From assembly GCF_021390535.1 (NCBI RefSeq), contig NZ_JAJUXG010000007.1, positions 186,001 to 250,000 of the forward strand: a stretch of DNA of 64,000 bases. The letters run 5' to 3'. The translations under genes were made by a program, and so were the position numbers. Positions 33,336 to 43,034 of this stretch are shown here, piece by piece (within the stretch, counting starts at the first letter, position 1; every line of letters begins with the position of its first letter). Under the pieces are notes generated by a model. It ran no database searches. It was not told where the DNA came from and saw nothing but the letters and a program-made list of their open reading frames with translations. Origin of the DNA: Dyadobacter sp. CY312. Lineage in GTDB: Bacteria; Bacteroidota; Bacteroidia; Cytophagales; Spirosomataceae.

Positions 33336-34832
33336 ATGAAAACTTTCACAAAAATATTCCTGCTCATTCATCGCTACCTCGGGTTGGTGCTGAGCCTGCT
33401 TTTTGTGATCTGGTTTTTGTCGGGATTTGCCATGATGTATGTCAAATACCCGACCATGCGCCAGCACGAAAAGCTGCAAAACCTGCCCGTTGCCCGATTT
33501 GAAACTGCAAAACTGACTTTGAAAGAAGCTATGGATCGGGCGGTAATTATGGACACGATGCGATCTGTCAGACTGGGTATGATGCTCGACAGACCAGTAT
33601 ATCGGCTTACGACCACCAGAGGAGAATATCGTGCCGTTTTTGCCGATACCGGAGAATTGTTTGGTAGCACAGATACGACTCTTGCCAGAAAACTGGCAGT
33701 CGCTTTTCAGGGAAATAAAAGTCAGCCAAAAGAACTGGAAACGCTTACGGAGATTGACCAGTGGATGGCTGCGGCCAGGTCAATGGGTTACGTCACTCCG
33801 GTTCACAGGTTAAAGATGGATGACGACAAGGGAACCTACATTTACGTTTCTACACAGACCGGTGAAGTGGTTCAGCGGGTAAATGCGATGCAGCGTTTTC
33901 TGGCCTGGCTCGGACCCATTCCCCATTGGATTTATCCCACAGTACTTTTAAGAAATCGGCCACTTTGGAACGATATCATTATCTGGACTTCGACGTTGGG
34001 AAGCATCATGTGTATCGCGGGAATTGTGATGGGTTTTATTCGATACAAAAGAAAAAACAAGGATTCGCTGGTCTTTAGTCCTTACAAAAAACGCTGGTTT
34101 CGCTGGCACCATTACACCGGTTTTATATTTGGAATTTTCGCATTTACTTGGGTTTTTAGTGGCTTGCTGTCGATGACACCCTGGGATTGGGCACCGTTCA
34201 CCAGGCTCAATATGGAAGAAACCAGCCAGTGGACAGGCGGACCAATGAACCCTGCAATTTTCAATTTATCACCAGTGAGAGCTGTAAAAATGTTCAGTAC
34301 AGAGCTTCCCGTCAGAGAGATTCACTTTACCCAATTTGACGGCAAACCATACTACCTCGCTTATCAGGATGAGGAACATACGAGAATGTTGTCGGCAGAT
34401 TCGGCAGGAAATCGGGTTTTTGAAATGTTTCCGACGTCTGTTTTTTCAGAGAAGATAAAAGAATTAAATCCTGGAATTGGTGTTGAAGAAGAAGTGGTAC
34501 TGCACGACTACGACGATTATTATTATTCCAAAAACAGAGACAAAAGATTGCCTGTGTTACGAATGAAAATGGATACACCGGAAAAAACCTGGTATTACGT
34601 AGATTTAAAAACAGGTCAGGTGGTGCTGAAACATGAGAAAACGAGTCGCTTGGAAAGATGGCTTTATCATGGTTTACACAGTCTGGATTTTAGCTTTATT
34701 TTCTACAAACGTCCATTGTGGGATATCGTGATGATTATACTAATGCTCGGCGGACTACTGGCAAGCAGCACCGGGTTGATACTGACCTGGAAATGGTTAA
34801 GGAGATGGCAGGGGAGGAGTTTTAGGAATTAG
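33336..34832 (+). CDS. PepSY-domain inner-membrane protein, putative reductase partner of the receptor
   Basis: 498 aa, four helices. The first is IHRYLGLVLSLLFVIWFLSG with the PepSY-associated HRYLG start, and a later RWHHYTGFIFGIFAFTWVFSG repeats the His-rich helix pattern; the C-terminal segment is WLYHGLHSLDFSFIF. Such proteins next to TonB receptors are thought to reduce or release chelated metals (FoxB-like). Here the placement between a B12-controlled receptor and cobB suggests cobalt or corrinoid processing. This role is inference. Confidence 0.78.
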   Translation: MKTFTKIFLLIHRYLGLVLSLLFVIWFLSGFAMMYVKYPTMRQHEKLQNLPVARFETAKLTLKEAMDRAVIMDTMRSVRLGMMLDRPVYRLTTTRGEYRAVFADTGELFGSTDTTLARKLAVAFQGNKSQPKELETLTEIDQWMAAARSMGYVTPVHRLKMDDDKGTYIYVSTQTGEVVQRVNAMQRFLAWLGPIPHWIYPTVLLRNRPLWNDIIIWTSTLGSIMCIAGIVMGFIRYKRKNKDSLVFSPYKKRWFRWHHYTGFIFGIFAFTWVFSGLLSMTPWDWAPFTRLNMEETSQWTGGPMNPAIFNLSPVRAVKMFSTELPVREIHFTQFDGKPYYLAYQDEEHTRMLSADSAGNRVFEMFPTSVFSEKIKELNPGIGVEEEVVLHDYDDYYYSKNRDKRLPVLRMKMDTPEKTWYYVDLKTGQVVLKHEKTSRLERWLYHGLHSLDFSFIFYKRPLWDIVMIILMLGGLLASSTGLILTWKWLRRWQGRSFRN

Positions 34833-34884
34833 AATGAAGAATGAACCAGAGTCGCGGACGACAATTAAAAATTAGCCTGAAAGG

Positions 34885-34918
34885 CTTTCATCCCTTAACG
34901 CAGGGCATCGCCCTGTGA
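34885..34918. repeat. CAGGGC-ATC-GCCCTG palindrome
   Basis: A hairpin at 34901-34915 immediately before cobB, next to a smaller GCCTGAAAGGC palindrome. Confidence 0.5.
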
Positions 34919-34922
34919 ATTT

Positions 34923-36317
34923 ATGGCAAAATCAAACTTCCTCATATCAGCACCATCCAGTAACTCAGGTAAGACAACCCTTACTCTGGCGTTGCTACGT
35001 GCGTTGAAGAACAAAGGGTTAACGGTTCAGCCATTCAAATGCGGGCCGGATTATATCGATACCATTCACCATACCAAAGCGGCTGGGCGACCGAGTGTGA
35101 ATCTGGACACATTTATGTCTTCTGATGCCCACGTTCAGGAGATATATGCCAAGTATTCCGGGGAATCTGATGTAGCTGTAACGGAAGGAGTGATGGGACT
35201 TTTTGATGGTGCTGATAGAATGCAGGGAAGTAGTGCGGCAATTGCGGAACTGCTTGATATTCCTGTGATTCTGGTAATTAATGCCAAATCCATGGCGTAT
35301 TCCGCAGCGCCGTTGCTTTATGGTTTTAAGAATTTTTGCAGTAAAATAAACCTAGTTGGTGCCATTTTTAACTTCGTCAATTCAGAATCGCATTATCGTT
35401 TTTTGCAGGATGCCTGTTCTGATGTCGGGATTGAGGCGTTAGGATATTTGCGAAAAAATGAAGAACTGATCATTCCGTCCCGACATTTGGGTTTGCATAT
35501 TTCTGCGGAAACAGATTATGAGAATATCATTGATAGGCTGGCTGCGGAAGTTGAAAAGACGGTTGATTTAAATAGGTTGCTTGAAATCTCAGTCATGCCT
35601 GCAGTTGAGGTCTGTGAGGACACAGACCTCGGCATTTCGCCCACGTTTGTGTCCCCACAAACGTGTTGTGCGGTGGATGTCTGTGAGGACACAGACCTCG
35701 GCGACAGCGACAAGAACAACCTTAAAATAGCCATTGCCCGTGACGAAGCATTCTCCTTTACCTACCATCAGAATATTAAAGTTCTCTCAAAATTCGGAAC
35801 AATAACATGGTTCAGTCCGATACATGATACTATTTTACCAGAAACCGATTTTCTCTATTTACCTGGCGGATATCCTGAATTGTACGGAAAAGAATTGAGC
35901 GCCAACAAATCCTTGTTGCTTAGCATCAAACAATATTGTGAAACGGGAGGGCTGACTTTCGCGGAATGTGGCGGATTGATGTATCTCGGAAATTCAATCA
36001 TTGACAAACAAGGCGAAAGCTATGAAATGGCGGGAGTTTTAAACTGCTCAACATCCATGCAATGCTCTAAAATGACACTTGGTTACCGCATTGCACACTG
36101 GAACGACTTGGAAATAAGAGGCCATGAATTCCATTATTCCGGATTCGCAGAGGAAAATCTGGATGCAGAGGAAGTTAAAATAACAAATGCCAAAGGAATA
36201 GAAGTTTCAACAAAATTATATCGAAAACTCAGCACTTTTGCTTCTTACATGCATGTTTATTGGGGTGAAAAATTTGAATTTATACAGAGTTTGATAAAAC
36301 AAAAGGCTAATAGCTAA
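34923..36317 (+). CDS. cobB: cobyrinic/hydrogenobyrinic acid a,c-diamide synthase with palindrome-expanded linker
   Basis: 464 aa. The N-terminal P-loop amidoligase domain (SAPSSNSGKTTLTLALLRAL, FKCGPDYIDTIHH, EGVMGLFDG) and C-terminal class I glutaminase domain (LPGGYPELYGKELS, FAECGGLMYLG with nucleophilic Cys) are complete. It amidates carboxylates a and c using glutamine and ATP. The linker between domains (about residues 226-262) carries extra sequence with VCEDTDLG occurring twice, encoded by three in-frame DNA hairpins at 35607-35699. The reading frame stays open, so the enzyme is probably functional. Confidence 0.93.
   Translation: MAKSNFLISAPSSNSGKTTLTLALLRALKNKGLTVQPFKCGPDYIDTIHHTKAAGRPSVNLDTFMSSDAHVQEIYAKYSGESDVAVTEGVMGLFDGADRMQGSSAAIAELLDIPVILVINAKSMAYSAAPLLYGFKNFCSKINLVGAIFNFVNSESHYRFLQDACSDVGIEALGYLRKNEELIIPSRHLGLHISAETDYENIIDRLAAEVEKTVDLNRLLEISVMPAVEVCEDTDLGISPTFVSPQTCCAVDVCEDTDLGDSDKNNLKIAIARDEAFSFTYHQNIKVLSKFGTITWFSPIHDTILPETDFLYLPGGYPELYGKELSANKSLLLSIKQYCETGGLTFAECGGLMYLGNSIIDKQGESYEMAGVLNCSTSMQCSKMTLGYRIAHWNDLEIRGHEFHYSGFAEENLDAEEVKITNAKGIEVSTKLYRKLSTFASYMHVYWGEKFEFIQSLIKQKANS
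35607..35699. repeat. three in-frame palindromes inside cobB
   Basis: Hairpins at 35607-35630 (10-bp stem GAGGTCTGTG, loop AGGA), 35642-35665 (10-bp stem CACGTTTGTG, loop TCCC) and 35676-35699 (stem GATGTCTGTG with one mismatch, loop AGGA). Starts are 35 and 34 bp apart and orientation alternates (loop purine, pyrimidine, purine). The stem core (YTGTG/CACAR) and loop type match the hairpins of the 59.7-60.2 kb array. Confidence 0.88.
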
Positions 36318-36340
36318 TGGCTGTAAGCTGACAGCTAATT
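36300..36340. repeat. TAGC-rich repeat between cobB and cobN
   Basis: GGCTAATAGCTAATGGCTGT and AGCTGACAGCTAA units in the 23-bp gap and the end of cobB, the last cobB codons being part of the repeat (KANS). Confidence 0.55.
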
Positions 36341-39300
36341 ATGAAAGAAATCAAACGACAACGCATCACACGATCGGATGGGAAGGCGATTAACCTTGTG
36401 CAACGGCGCGGACATTTGTCTTACTGCTACAACGCATGTTGCTGCGGTCGGGTGGATCGTGGTTATGATCCCGTTCCGGTTGAGTTGTACAAAAGCGAGT
36501 GGCTAAAAAGAAAACTGCGCAATGTGGTGCACATGACCAAAGGCGGTTGTCTGGGCCCTTGTACACTTGCGAACGTCGTTACTCTGCTTTTCGACGGACA
36601 TTCGATCTGGTTTCACTCCATCAACAACGACTGGCAGATCCTAGCCATTTTTGATTACATTGAAAGTATGGTAAAGGCAGATCGGTATCTGGTTCCACCG
36701 TCCGATCTTGCTGAATATGTTTTTCAGTTTTATACCTGGAAAGGATCTGAGAACGCGACTGTTGCCGGACAAACAGCCTTGCCAACGGAAGGGATTGTAT
36801 TTATGACCCACGCCGATACCGATTTGCTCACGCTCAACCGCGCCATGGAAATATTGCCGGAAGATTTTCCAAAAACGCTGGGTATAAGTTTGCTCGCCAT
36901 AAAAAGCGAAGAGCAGATGGCGCAGCTGCTCAGTCGGGAAATTGCTGAGGCGAAGATCATCGTGATTCGGATTCATGGACGCCTGAGCAGTATTCCTGGT
37001 TTTGGAGAACTTGCCAATTTGGCCAAACAAAGACAACAGCATTTGATTGTTGTAAGTGGAACGGGGGATCTTAATCCTGAATTTGCAGCAGTTTCCACCG
37101 TATCGCCGGCGATTTTGCATGAAACATTGGCCTATTTGCAGGCAGGTGGTTACAGCAATTTTAACTCACTTTTAAATTTCCTTTCAGATCATTTTCTGAT
37201 GACAGGTTTTGGGGCGGAAGCACCTTTCAATTTGCCTGAACATGGCATTTACCATCCTGATCTTCCTGAAAATACCGATATGGACGATTGGGTTAAACAT
37301 GCAAATCCCAATTACGCCACGGTAGGAATAACCTTTTACAGAGCGCATTGGATCAGCGGCAATACCAATTTTATTGATGCCATGATCCGTTCTCTGGAAG
37401 ACAAAAATGTGAATGTGCTTCCCGTTTTTACATCTTCATTAAAAGCTGTGAACGAAGTTTCCGGAAAACCTTTTGCGTTTGAAATCTTTGATTCCATTCC
37501 TGGTCAGAGGATTGATGTGCTCATCAATACCATCTCTTTTGCCATCACCGATATCAAACCTGCCGGAGCTGTAAGTCAGCCGGTTGCGTCGCTGACCGAA
37601 CTTGATGTTCCCATTTTACAGGCCATTGCAAGCGGAATGAGTCGTGGTCCATGGGAGTCGTCCAGCAGAGGGTTGAATCCGCTCGATACGGCAATGAATG
37701 TTGCGATTCCGGAATTTGACGGCCGGATTATCACCGTTCCCATTTCATTTAAAGAAAAAGGAAAGGAGACAAAAGGTTACGAGCCGGTGGGAGATCGGGT
37801 GGATCGGGCGGCAGGATTGGCAATTCGTTTTGCACGTTTGCGTCATTTGAAAAACTCAGAAAAACGCATTGCTTTTATATTTACCAATTCCAATACAAAA
37901 GCCTCGCAGGTTGGAAATGCGGTTGGATTGGATGCCCCCGCTTCGCTCATGAACATGCTTCACGCGATGCTGGCGGAAGGATATAAGATAACAAACCTGC
38001 CTGCAACGGGCACTGAACTTATCCACGAGCTTATTGACCGCTGTTCGTATGACGAAAATTATCTGACTCCTGAACAGCTTCTCAATGCTGCCGGACATGT
38101 TGCTTTTGACACCTATCAGAGTTGGTTCGAAGAACTGCCTTCTGTCATACAACAAAGAATGGTGAAACAATGGGGGCCGCCGCCGGGAGAAACCTATGTT
38201 CAGGATGGCAATATTGCACTTGCGGGACTTGATCTTGGAAATGCATTCGTAGCATTGCAGCCTCCACGCGGTTACGGAATGGATCCGGATGCGATTTATC
38301 ACCAGCCTGATCTCCCACCAACGCATCATTATTTTGCCCTTTATCGCTGGCTCCGGGATAGCTGGAATGCTGATGCAATTGTTCATGTAGGTAAACACGG
38401 CACGTTGGAATGGCTTCCGGGGAAAGGAATTGGTTTGTCTGAAAACTGTTTTCCTGATGCTATTCTTGCTGATATGCCGTTGTTTTATCCGTTCATAATC
38501 AACGATCCCGGAGAAGGTTCGCAAGCCAAACGCCGCGCACATGCTGTGGTGGTAGACCATCTCACGCCGCCCATGACTTCCGCGGATAGCTACGGAGAAT
38601 TGGCTCAGCTGACTCAATTGGTTGACGAATATTATCAGGTTGAAAGTCTGGATCCGGCGAAGTTGCCGTTGCTGCAAAGACAGATTTGGGAGTTGATTCA
38701 GCAGACCAATCTGGATACGGACCTGGCTGCGATGCTGAGCCGTGACCATGGTGATCACAAACACGATTGGGACGATGACATGACACCTGAGGGAGTTCCG
38801 GTGAGCCTGACCGAAATGGACGGGAAAGACATCGCCCATTTGATTGAAGATATTGACGGATACCTGTGTGAGTTGGGTGCTGCGCAAATCCGGAATGGGT
38901 TACATACGTTGGGAGAAATGCCTTCCGGTGATGCGTTGCCGGATATGCTGCAATCGCTCACACGACTGCCAAATGCCAATGTCCCTGGTTTACAATCAGA
39001 AATGGCGGCGGTATTTGGTTTTCAAATTGATGCGCTTTTACAGAATAAAGGACAAAAGACAGAGGCTGTATCAGATTCATTTAAGGTTTTGGCAGGACGA
39101 GCCGTCGTTACCAATGCGGATGTTTTGGAGATTTTGGATGAATTGAGTAATCACTTGTTTCGCCTCATGAAGCGGGAGAATTTTAGTCCTGAATCCATTG
39201 ATAAAGTAATTTTTGAAACACTGAATATTATTCCTTCTGAGTCCGGTTTGTTGGGAATCAAGAAGATACTGGAGTTTGTGTGCCAAGAACTGATGCCGAA

Positions 39301-40630
39301 TCTGGCACGGACGGATGAAGAGATCACAAACCTGCTTCACGGACTTTCCGGTGGGTATGTCCCTGCCGGACCAAGTGGTGCGCCGACACGAGGAATGGCC
39401 CATATCTTGCCAACGGGCAGGAATTTTTATGCGGTAGATCCTCGGGTTTTGCCGTCCAAAGCGGCCTGGGAAGTTGGTCAGCAGTTGGCGCGTGAAGTAT
39501 TGGATCGTCATTTGAAAGAAACGGGGCGATATCCTGAAAATGTGGGGATCAGCATTTGGGGGACGAGTGCGATGCGTACGCATGGTGATGACGTTGCAGA
39601 AGTTTTGGCATTGATGGGCGTTCGCCCGGTTTGGCAGGCCGAAAGCAGACGAATCACCGGAATTGAAGTCATATCTCTGCAAGATTTGAGCCGGCCACGT
39701 ATTGATGTAACGACCCGGATAAGTGGCTTTTTCAGAGACGCATTCCCTCACCTGATCGAATTGCTGGATGATGCCGTGCAAATGGTGATTGCGTTGGATG
39801 AATCGTTGGAAGATAATTTTATCAAAAAACATTTCCTGAAAGATCTGGCTGAACTGCAGAAGGACAATTCCATTTCGGTGGAGGAAGCGGAAGAGCGTGC
39901 TGGTTACCGGATTTTTGGTGCTGCACCAGGAAGTTATGGGGCGGGAATTTTGCCTTTGATCAATGAAAAAAACTGGCACGCAGATGCTGATTTTGCGCAG
40001 GCGTATGTCAATTGGGGAGGTTATGCCTATTCAAAAACTGCCCAGGGAGTGGACGCCAGAAGCGAATTCAAACAACGGCTATCCGGCGTGGAAGTCGCGT
40101 TGCATAATCAGGACAATCGGGAACATGATATATTTGACAGTGATGATTATCTGCAATTTCATGGCGGCATGATTGCAACAATTCGAAGTCTGACCGGACA
40201 ACAACCGAAACATTATTTCGGCGATTCGCAAAATCCTGCACAACCCGTTGTAAGAGATTTGAAAGAAGAGACTTTGCGTGTTTTTCGGTCGAGGGTGGTT
40301 AATCCAAAATGGATTGAAAGCATTAAAAAACATGGTTACAAAGGTGGTTTGGAATTGACAGCAACTGTTGATTATATTTTTGGGTACGATGCAACGGCCA
40401 ATGTTGTGGACGACTGGATGTATGAAAAAGTAGCCAATACCTATGCGCTGGATCCTGCGATGCAACAGTTTTTTCAGGAGGCCAATCCGTGGGCACTCAA
40501 CGCGATCGCTGAAAGATTACTCGAAGCGGTACAAAGAGGAATGTGGGCTAAGCCATCGGAGGAGGTGCTGGAAGGTTTGAAAGATTTGTATTTAAAAAGT
40601 GAAGAATTATTGGAAGTCAGAGGTGAATGA
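36341..40630 (+). CDS. cobN: ferredoxin-domain-fused cobaltochelatase large subunit CobN
   Basis: 1429 aa. Residues about 1-130 form a thioredoxin-like [2Fe-2S] ferredoxin domain with C29, C33-C35, C70 and C74 (SYCYNACCCGR, TKGGCLGPC). The rest is CobN/BchH-type chelatase: YHPDLPEN, KHGTLEWLPGKGIGLSENCF, PRNxxAVDP-like NFYAVDPRVLPSKAAW, GISIWGTSAMRTHGDD, FGAAPGSYGAGI. It inserts cobalt into hydrogenobyrinic acid a,c-diamide with the ATPase subunits. The added ferredoxin is the unusual part. Next gene encodes a ChlI/ChlD-type partner. Confidence 0.93.
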   Translation: MKEIKRQRITRSDGKAINLVQRRGHLSYCYNACCCGRVDRGYDPVPVELYKSEWLKRKLRNVVHMTKGGCLGPCTLANVVTLLFDGHSIWFHSINNDWQILAIFDYIESMVKADRYLVPPSDLAEYVFQFYTWKGSENATVAGQTALPTEGIVFMTHADTDLLTLNRAMEILPEDFPKTLGISLLAIKSEEQMAQLLSREIAEAKIIVIRIHGRLSSIPGFGELANLAKQRQQHLIVVSGTGDLNPEFAAVSTVSPAILHETLAYLQAGGYSNFNSLLNFLSDHFLMTGFGAEAPFNLPEHGIYHPDLPENTDMDDWVKHANPNYATVGITFYRAHWISGNTNFIDAMIRSLEDKNVNVLPVFTSSLKAVNEVSGKPFAFEIFDSIPGQRIDVLINTISFAITDIKPAGAVSQPVASLTELDVPILQAIASGMSRGPWESSSRGLNPLDTAMNVAIPEFDGRIITVPISFKEKGKETKGYEPVGDRVDRAAGLAIRFARLRHLKNSEKRIAFIFTNSNTKASQVGNAVGLDAPASLMNMLHAMLAEGYKITNLPATGTELIHELIDRCSYDENYLTPEQLLNAAGHVAFDTYQSWFEELPSVIQQRMVKQWGPPPGETYVQDGNIALAGLDLGNAFVALQPPRGYGMDPDAIYHQPDLPPTHHYFALYRWLRDSWNADAIVHVGKHGTLEWLPGKGIGLSENCFPDAILADMPLFYPFIINDPGEGSQAKRRAHAVVVDHLTPPMTSADSYGELAQLTQLVDEYYQVESLDPAKLPLLQRQIWELIQQTNLDTDLAAMLSRDHGDHKHDWDDDMTPEGVPVSLTEMDGKDIAHLIEDIDGYLCELGAAQIRNGLHTLGEMPSGDALPDMLQSLTRLPNANVPGLQSEMAAVFGFQIDALLQNKGQKTEAVSDSFKVLAGRAVVTNADVLEILDELSNHLFRLMKRENFSPESIDKVIFETLNIIPSESGLLGIKKILEFVCQELMPNLARTDEEITNLLHGLSGGYVPAGPSGAPTRGMAHILPTGRNFYAVDPRVLPSKAAWEVGQQLAREVLDRHLKETGRYPENVGISIWGTSAMRTHGDDVAEVLALMGVRPVWQAESRRITGIEVISLQDLSRPRIDVTTRISGFFRDAFPHLIELLDDAVQMVIALDESLEDNFIKKHFLKDLAELQKDNSISVEEAEERAGYRIFGAAPGSYGAGILPLINEKNWHADADFAQAYVNWGGYAYSKTAQGVDARSEFKQRLSGVEVALHNQDNREHDIFDSDDYLQFHGGMIATIRSLTGQQPKHYFGDSQNPAQPVVRDLKEETLRVFRSRVVNPKWIESIKKHGYKGGLELTATVDYIFGYDATANVVDDWMYEKVANTYALDPAMQQFFQEANPWALNAIAERLLEAVQRGMWAKPSEEVLEGLKDLYLKSEELLEVRGE

Positions 40631-40687
40631 GAAGCTGGATATTGCTCATTTTAAAATTGACATCAAAATAGAATTAAAGAAATACCT

Positions 40688-42604
40688 ATGAAACAATACC
40701 CTTTTACCGCAATTGTCGGGCAGGAAAAATTGAAACGCGCTTTGCTGCTTTGCGCTGTGAATCCTGCAATTGGAGGTGTTCTTATAAAAGGTGAAAAGGG
40801 TACGGCGAAGAGCACGGCAGCCAGAGGGTTGTCAGCGATTATGCCGCCGATTCAAAGGATATTGGGTTCGGCCTTTAATACTTCCGAACAGGAGTATGTT
40901 TCAGGGAGTGATTATAAAAATGATCAAGTTTTCGAGCTCGAAGATATAACTGTGCCATTTGTTGATCTTCCGTTGGGCGCGTCTGAGGACAGAGTTTTAG
41001 GAAGTCTGGATTTGCAGGCCATTGTTGCCGATAAGAAGAAGAAATTCCTGCCCGGATTACTCGCAGGAGCCCATCGGGGAATTCTGTATGTGGACGAGGT
41101 AAATCTTTTGCAGGATCATTTGGTAGATATATTGTTGGATGTAGCAGCGTCCGGAATCAACACGGTTCAAAGGGAAGGGCTGTCGGTAAGTCACCCTTCA
41201 AAATTTGTTTTGATTGGCACAATGAATCCCGAAGAGGGGAATTTGCGGCCACAATTTTTAGATCGTTTTGGTTTGATGGTAGAGGTGGAATCGCAAATGG
41301 ATGTGAAGGACAGAACAGAGGTGGTGAAACGCAGAATGGCTTTTGAAAACGATGCTGATGCTTTTGTAAAACAATGGTCAGCAGCTCAACTTGCACTACA
41401 AAATCAGGTACTGAAAGCACAGCAATTGCTTCCGTTTGTGACGATGCCCGAAGGTTTGCTGACGCTCATCAGCCAGCTTTGTATAGAGTGGTCGGTTTCC
41501 AGTTTGAGGGCGGATATCGTTTTGTACAAAACAGCAACCACGCTTGCCGCATTGGCAGGCCGCGAAACGGTTACGGCCAATGATGTAAGGGAAGCGGCGG
41601 AATTGGTGCTCGTTCACAGGAAAGGCAAAAAGCCATTTGAACAAAATCAAAAAAAGACGGAACCTAACCCTCCAAATCCGGAAACGACAGATTCGAAAGA
41701 ACGAGGTAAAAGTGAGCGTAATCAGTCGGATACAAACGAGGATTGTGGTGAAGGAAATTGCCCTCCGGATGCGCCGGAACAGATTTTTGGGATTAATAAA
41801 AATATAGAAAAGCCCGATTTACGACTTGATTTACCTGCAATTAAAAAGGAAATGCCGGATGGAAGAAGAATCAAAGCGGCCAATACGGCAAAAGGAATAC
41901 AGGTGCGAACAGAGCAAAATGCTTTGGCAACCGACATTGCGTTTTCGGAAACAATACAGCATGCGCTAACGCGGGATCCTGATTTTGTGAGTTTGAAAGG
42001 GGAGGATATTCATCAAAAAATAAGACATGGAAAAGCGGGTCATCTTATATTGTTTGTGGTAGATGCGTCTGGTTCCATGGCTGCGGGAAAACGGATGGAA
42101 GCGGTGAAGGGAAGCGTATTCAACCTTTTGCAGGATGCATATCAAAAGCGGGATATGGTGGGTGTGATCGCGTTTAGGGGAGTCGAAGCTGAAATTATTC
42201 TTGAACCCACTTTGAGTATTGATCTCGCAGAAAAAGAATTGGAAAATCTGCCAACAGGAGGAAGAACACCACTCGCCCACGCCATGCAATTGTCTGAACA
42301 TATTTTAAAACAATACCGAAATGCGCAGAATTTAAAGCCACTGCTGGTTATTCTGAGCGATGGGAAAGCCAATGTGCCAATAAATGGCGGAGGTGATGCC
42401 TGGCAACAGACGTTACAAATTGCCAGCAATATTGCCGAAATGGAAATCCCTTCTTTGGTATTGGATACTGAAACCGGCTACCTGCGTTTTGGAAGGGCTG
42501 TGGAACTATCCAATGCGTTGGGAGGCGAGTGTGTTTCGCTCGATACGCTTTCTTCGAGTGAAATTACGGGGAAGGTTTTGGCTAGGATGGAGGGGTGGGG
42601 TTAG
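40688..42604 (+). CDS. fused ChlI-ChlD-type AAA+/VWA chelatase subunit
   Basis: 638 aa. N-terminal AAA+ (Walker A GEKGTAKS at 35-42; Walker B GILYVDEVNLL; sensor LIGTMNPEEGNLRPQFLDRF), a polar linker (about 318-380, with EPNPPNPETTDSKERG), then a VWA domain with MIDAS D459-A-S461-G-S463. It matches Mg-chelatase I plus D parts in one chain and takes the place of CobS/CobT as ATPase partner for CobN. Located 57 bp after cobN. Confidence 0.92.
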   Translation: MKQYPFTAIVGQEKLKRALLLCAVNPAIGGVLIKGEKGTAKSTAARGLSAIMPPIQRILGSAFNTSEQEYVSGSDYKNDQVFELEDITVPFVDLPLGASEDRVLGSLDLQAIVADKKKKFLPGLLAGAHRGILYVDEVNLLQDHLVDILLDVAASGINTVQREGLSVSHPSKFVLIGTMNPEEGNLRPQFLDRFGLMVEVESQMDVKDRTEVVKRRMAFENDADAFVKQWSAAQLALQNQVLKAQQLLPFVTMPEGLLTLISQLCIEWSVSSLRADIVLYKTATTLAALAGRETVTANDVREAAELVLVHRKGKKPFEQNQKKTEPNPPNPETTDSKERGKSERNQSDTNEDCGEGNCPPDAPEQIFGINKNIEKPDLRLDLPAIKKEMPDGRRIKAANTAKGIQVRTEQNALATDIAFSETIQHALTRDPDFVSLKGEDIHQKIRHGKAGHLILFVVDASGSMAAGKRMEAVKGSVFNLLQDAYQKRDMVGVIAFRGVEAEIILEPTLSIDLAEKELENLPTGGRTPLAHAMQLSEHILKQYRNAQNLKPLLVILSDGKANVPINGGGDAWQQTLQIASNIAEMEIPSLVLDTETGYLRFGRAVELSNALGGECVSLDTLSSSEITGKVLARMEGWG

Positions 42605-43034
42605 TAAGGAATATCCATGGCGTTGTCATGGAAGAAAAGTAATTTTTTTCATAAATAAAATATGAGATAGGCTTAAATGTTTGTCAGACTGAGCGGAGTC
42701 GAAGTCTTGGCGATCAAGTGTAAGTTATTAAATTGAATATTGAGATATTTAATAATGATCGAGCCGAAGGTTAGGTGTATACGAGATTGAAGACAGTTAA
42801 CTTGGTCGCCCGGATTTCGACTCCGCTACCATTGACGCTTTTTGTATGTGATTGATTAATAATAATTTATAATTGGTCGCTCGCCCTTCGACTCCGCTCA
42901 GGGTGACACCGCTTTAAGCGTCACTTATATTGTTTTTTTATGAAATAAAATTCAGCCTCAGCCTGACAAACGACCACTCAATAAACCCAATTAATAATAA
43001 TTGTCAGAAAAATAGATTTGCCAAAACACAACAA
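42605..43034. repeat. repeat-rich gap with GACTCCGCTCA-family copies
   Basis: Copies: reverse at 42681-42704 (GACTGAGCGGAGTCGAAG), forward at 42816-42827 (TTCGACTCCGCT) and 42886-42908 (CTTCGACTCCGCTCAGGG). Then comes a module GCGTCAC-TTATATTG-TTTTTTTATG at 42917-42942 that also occurs at 4339-4377, but with a GC-rich insert there. No gene in the gap if cobQ starts at 43035. Confidence 0.65.

Noticed and set aside
37856-39979. Minus-strand ORFs of 343 and 300 codons opposite cobN
   Set aside because: Composition is shadow-like, no motifs, and both lie entirely within the well-supported cobN frame.
42930-43034. N-terminal extension of cobQ from ATG 42930
   Set aside because: The extra 35 codons come from intergenic repeat DNA shared with the 4.3-kb locus; homologues start near the P-loop.
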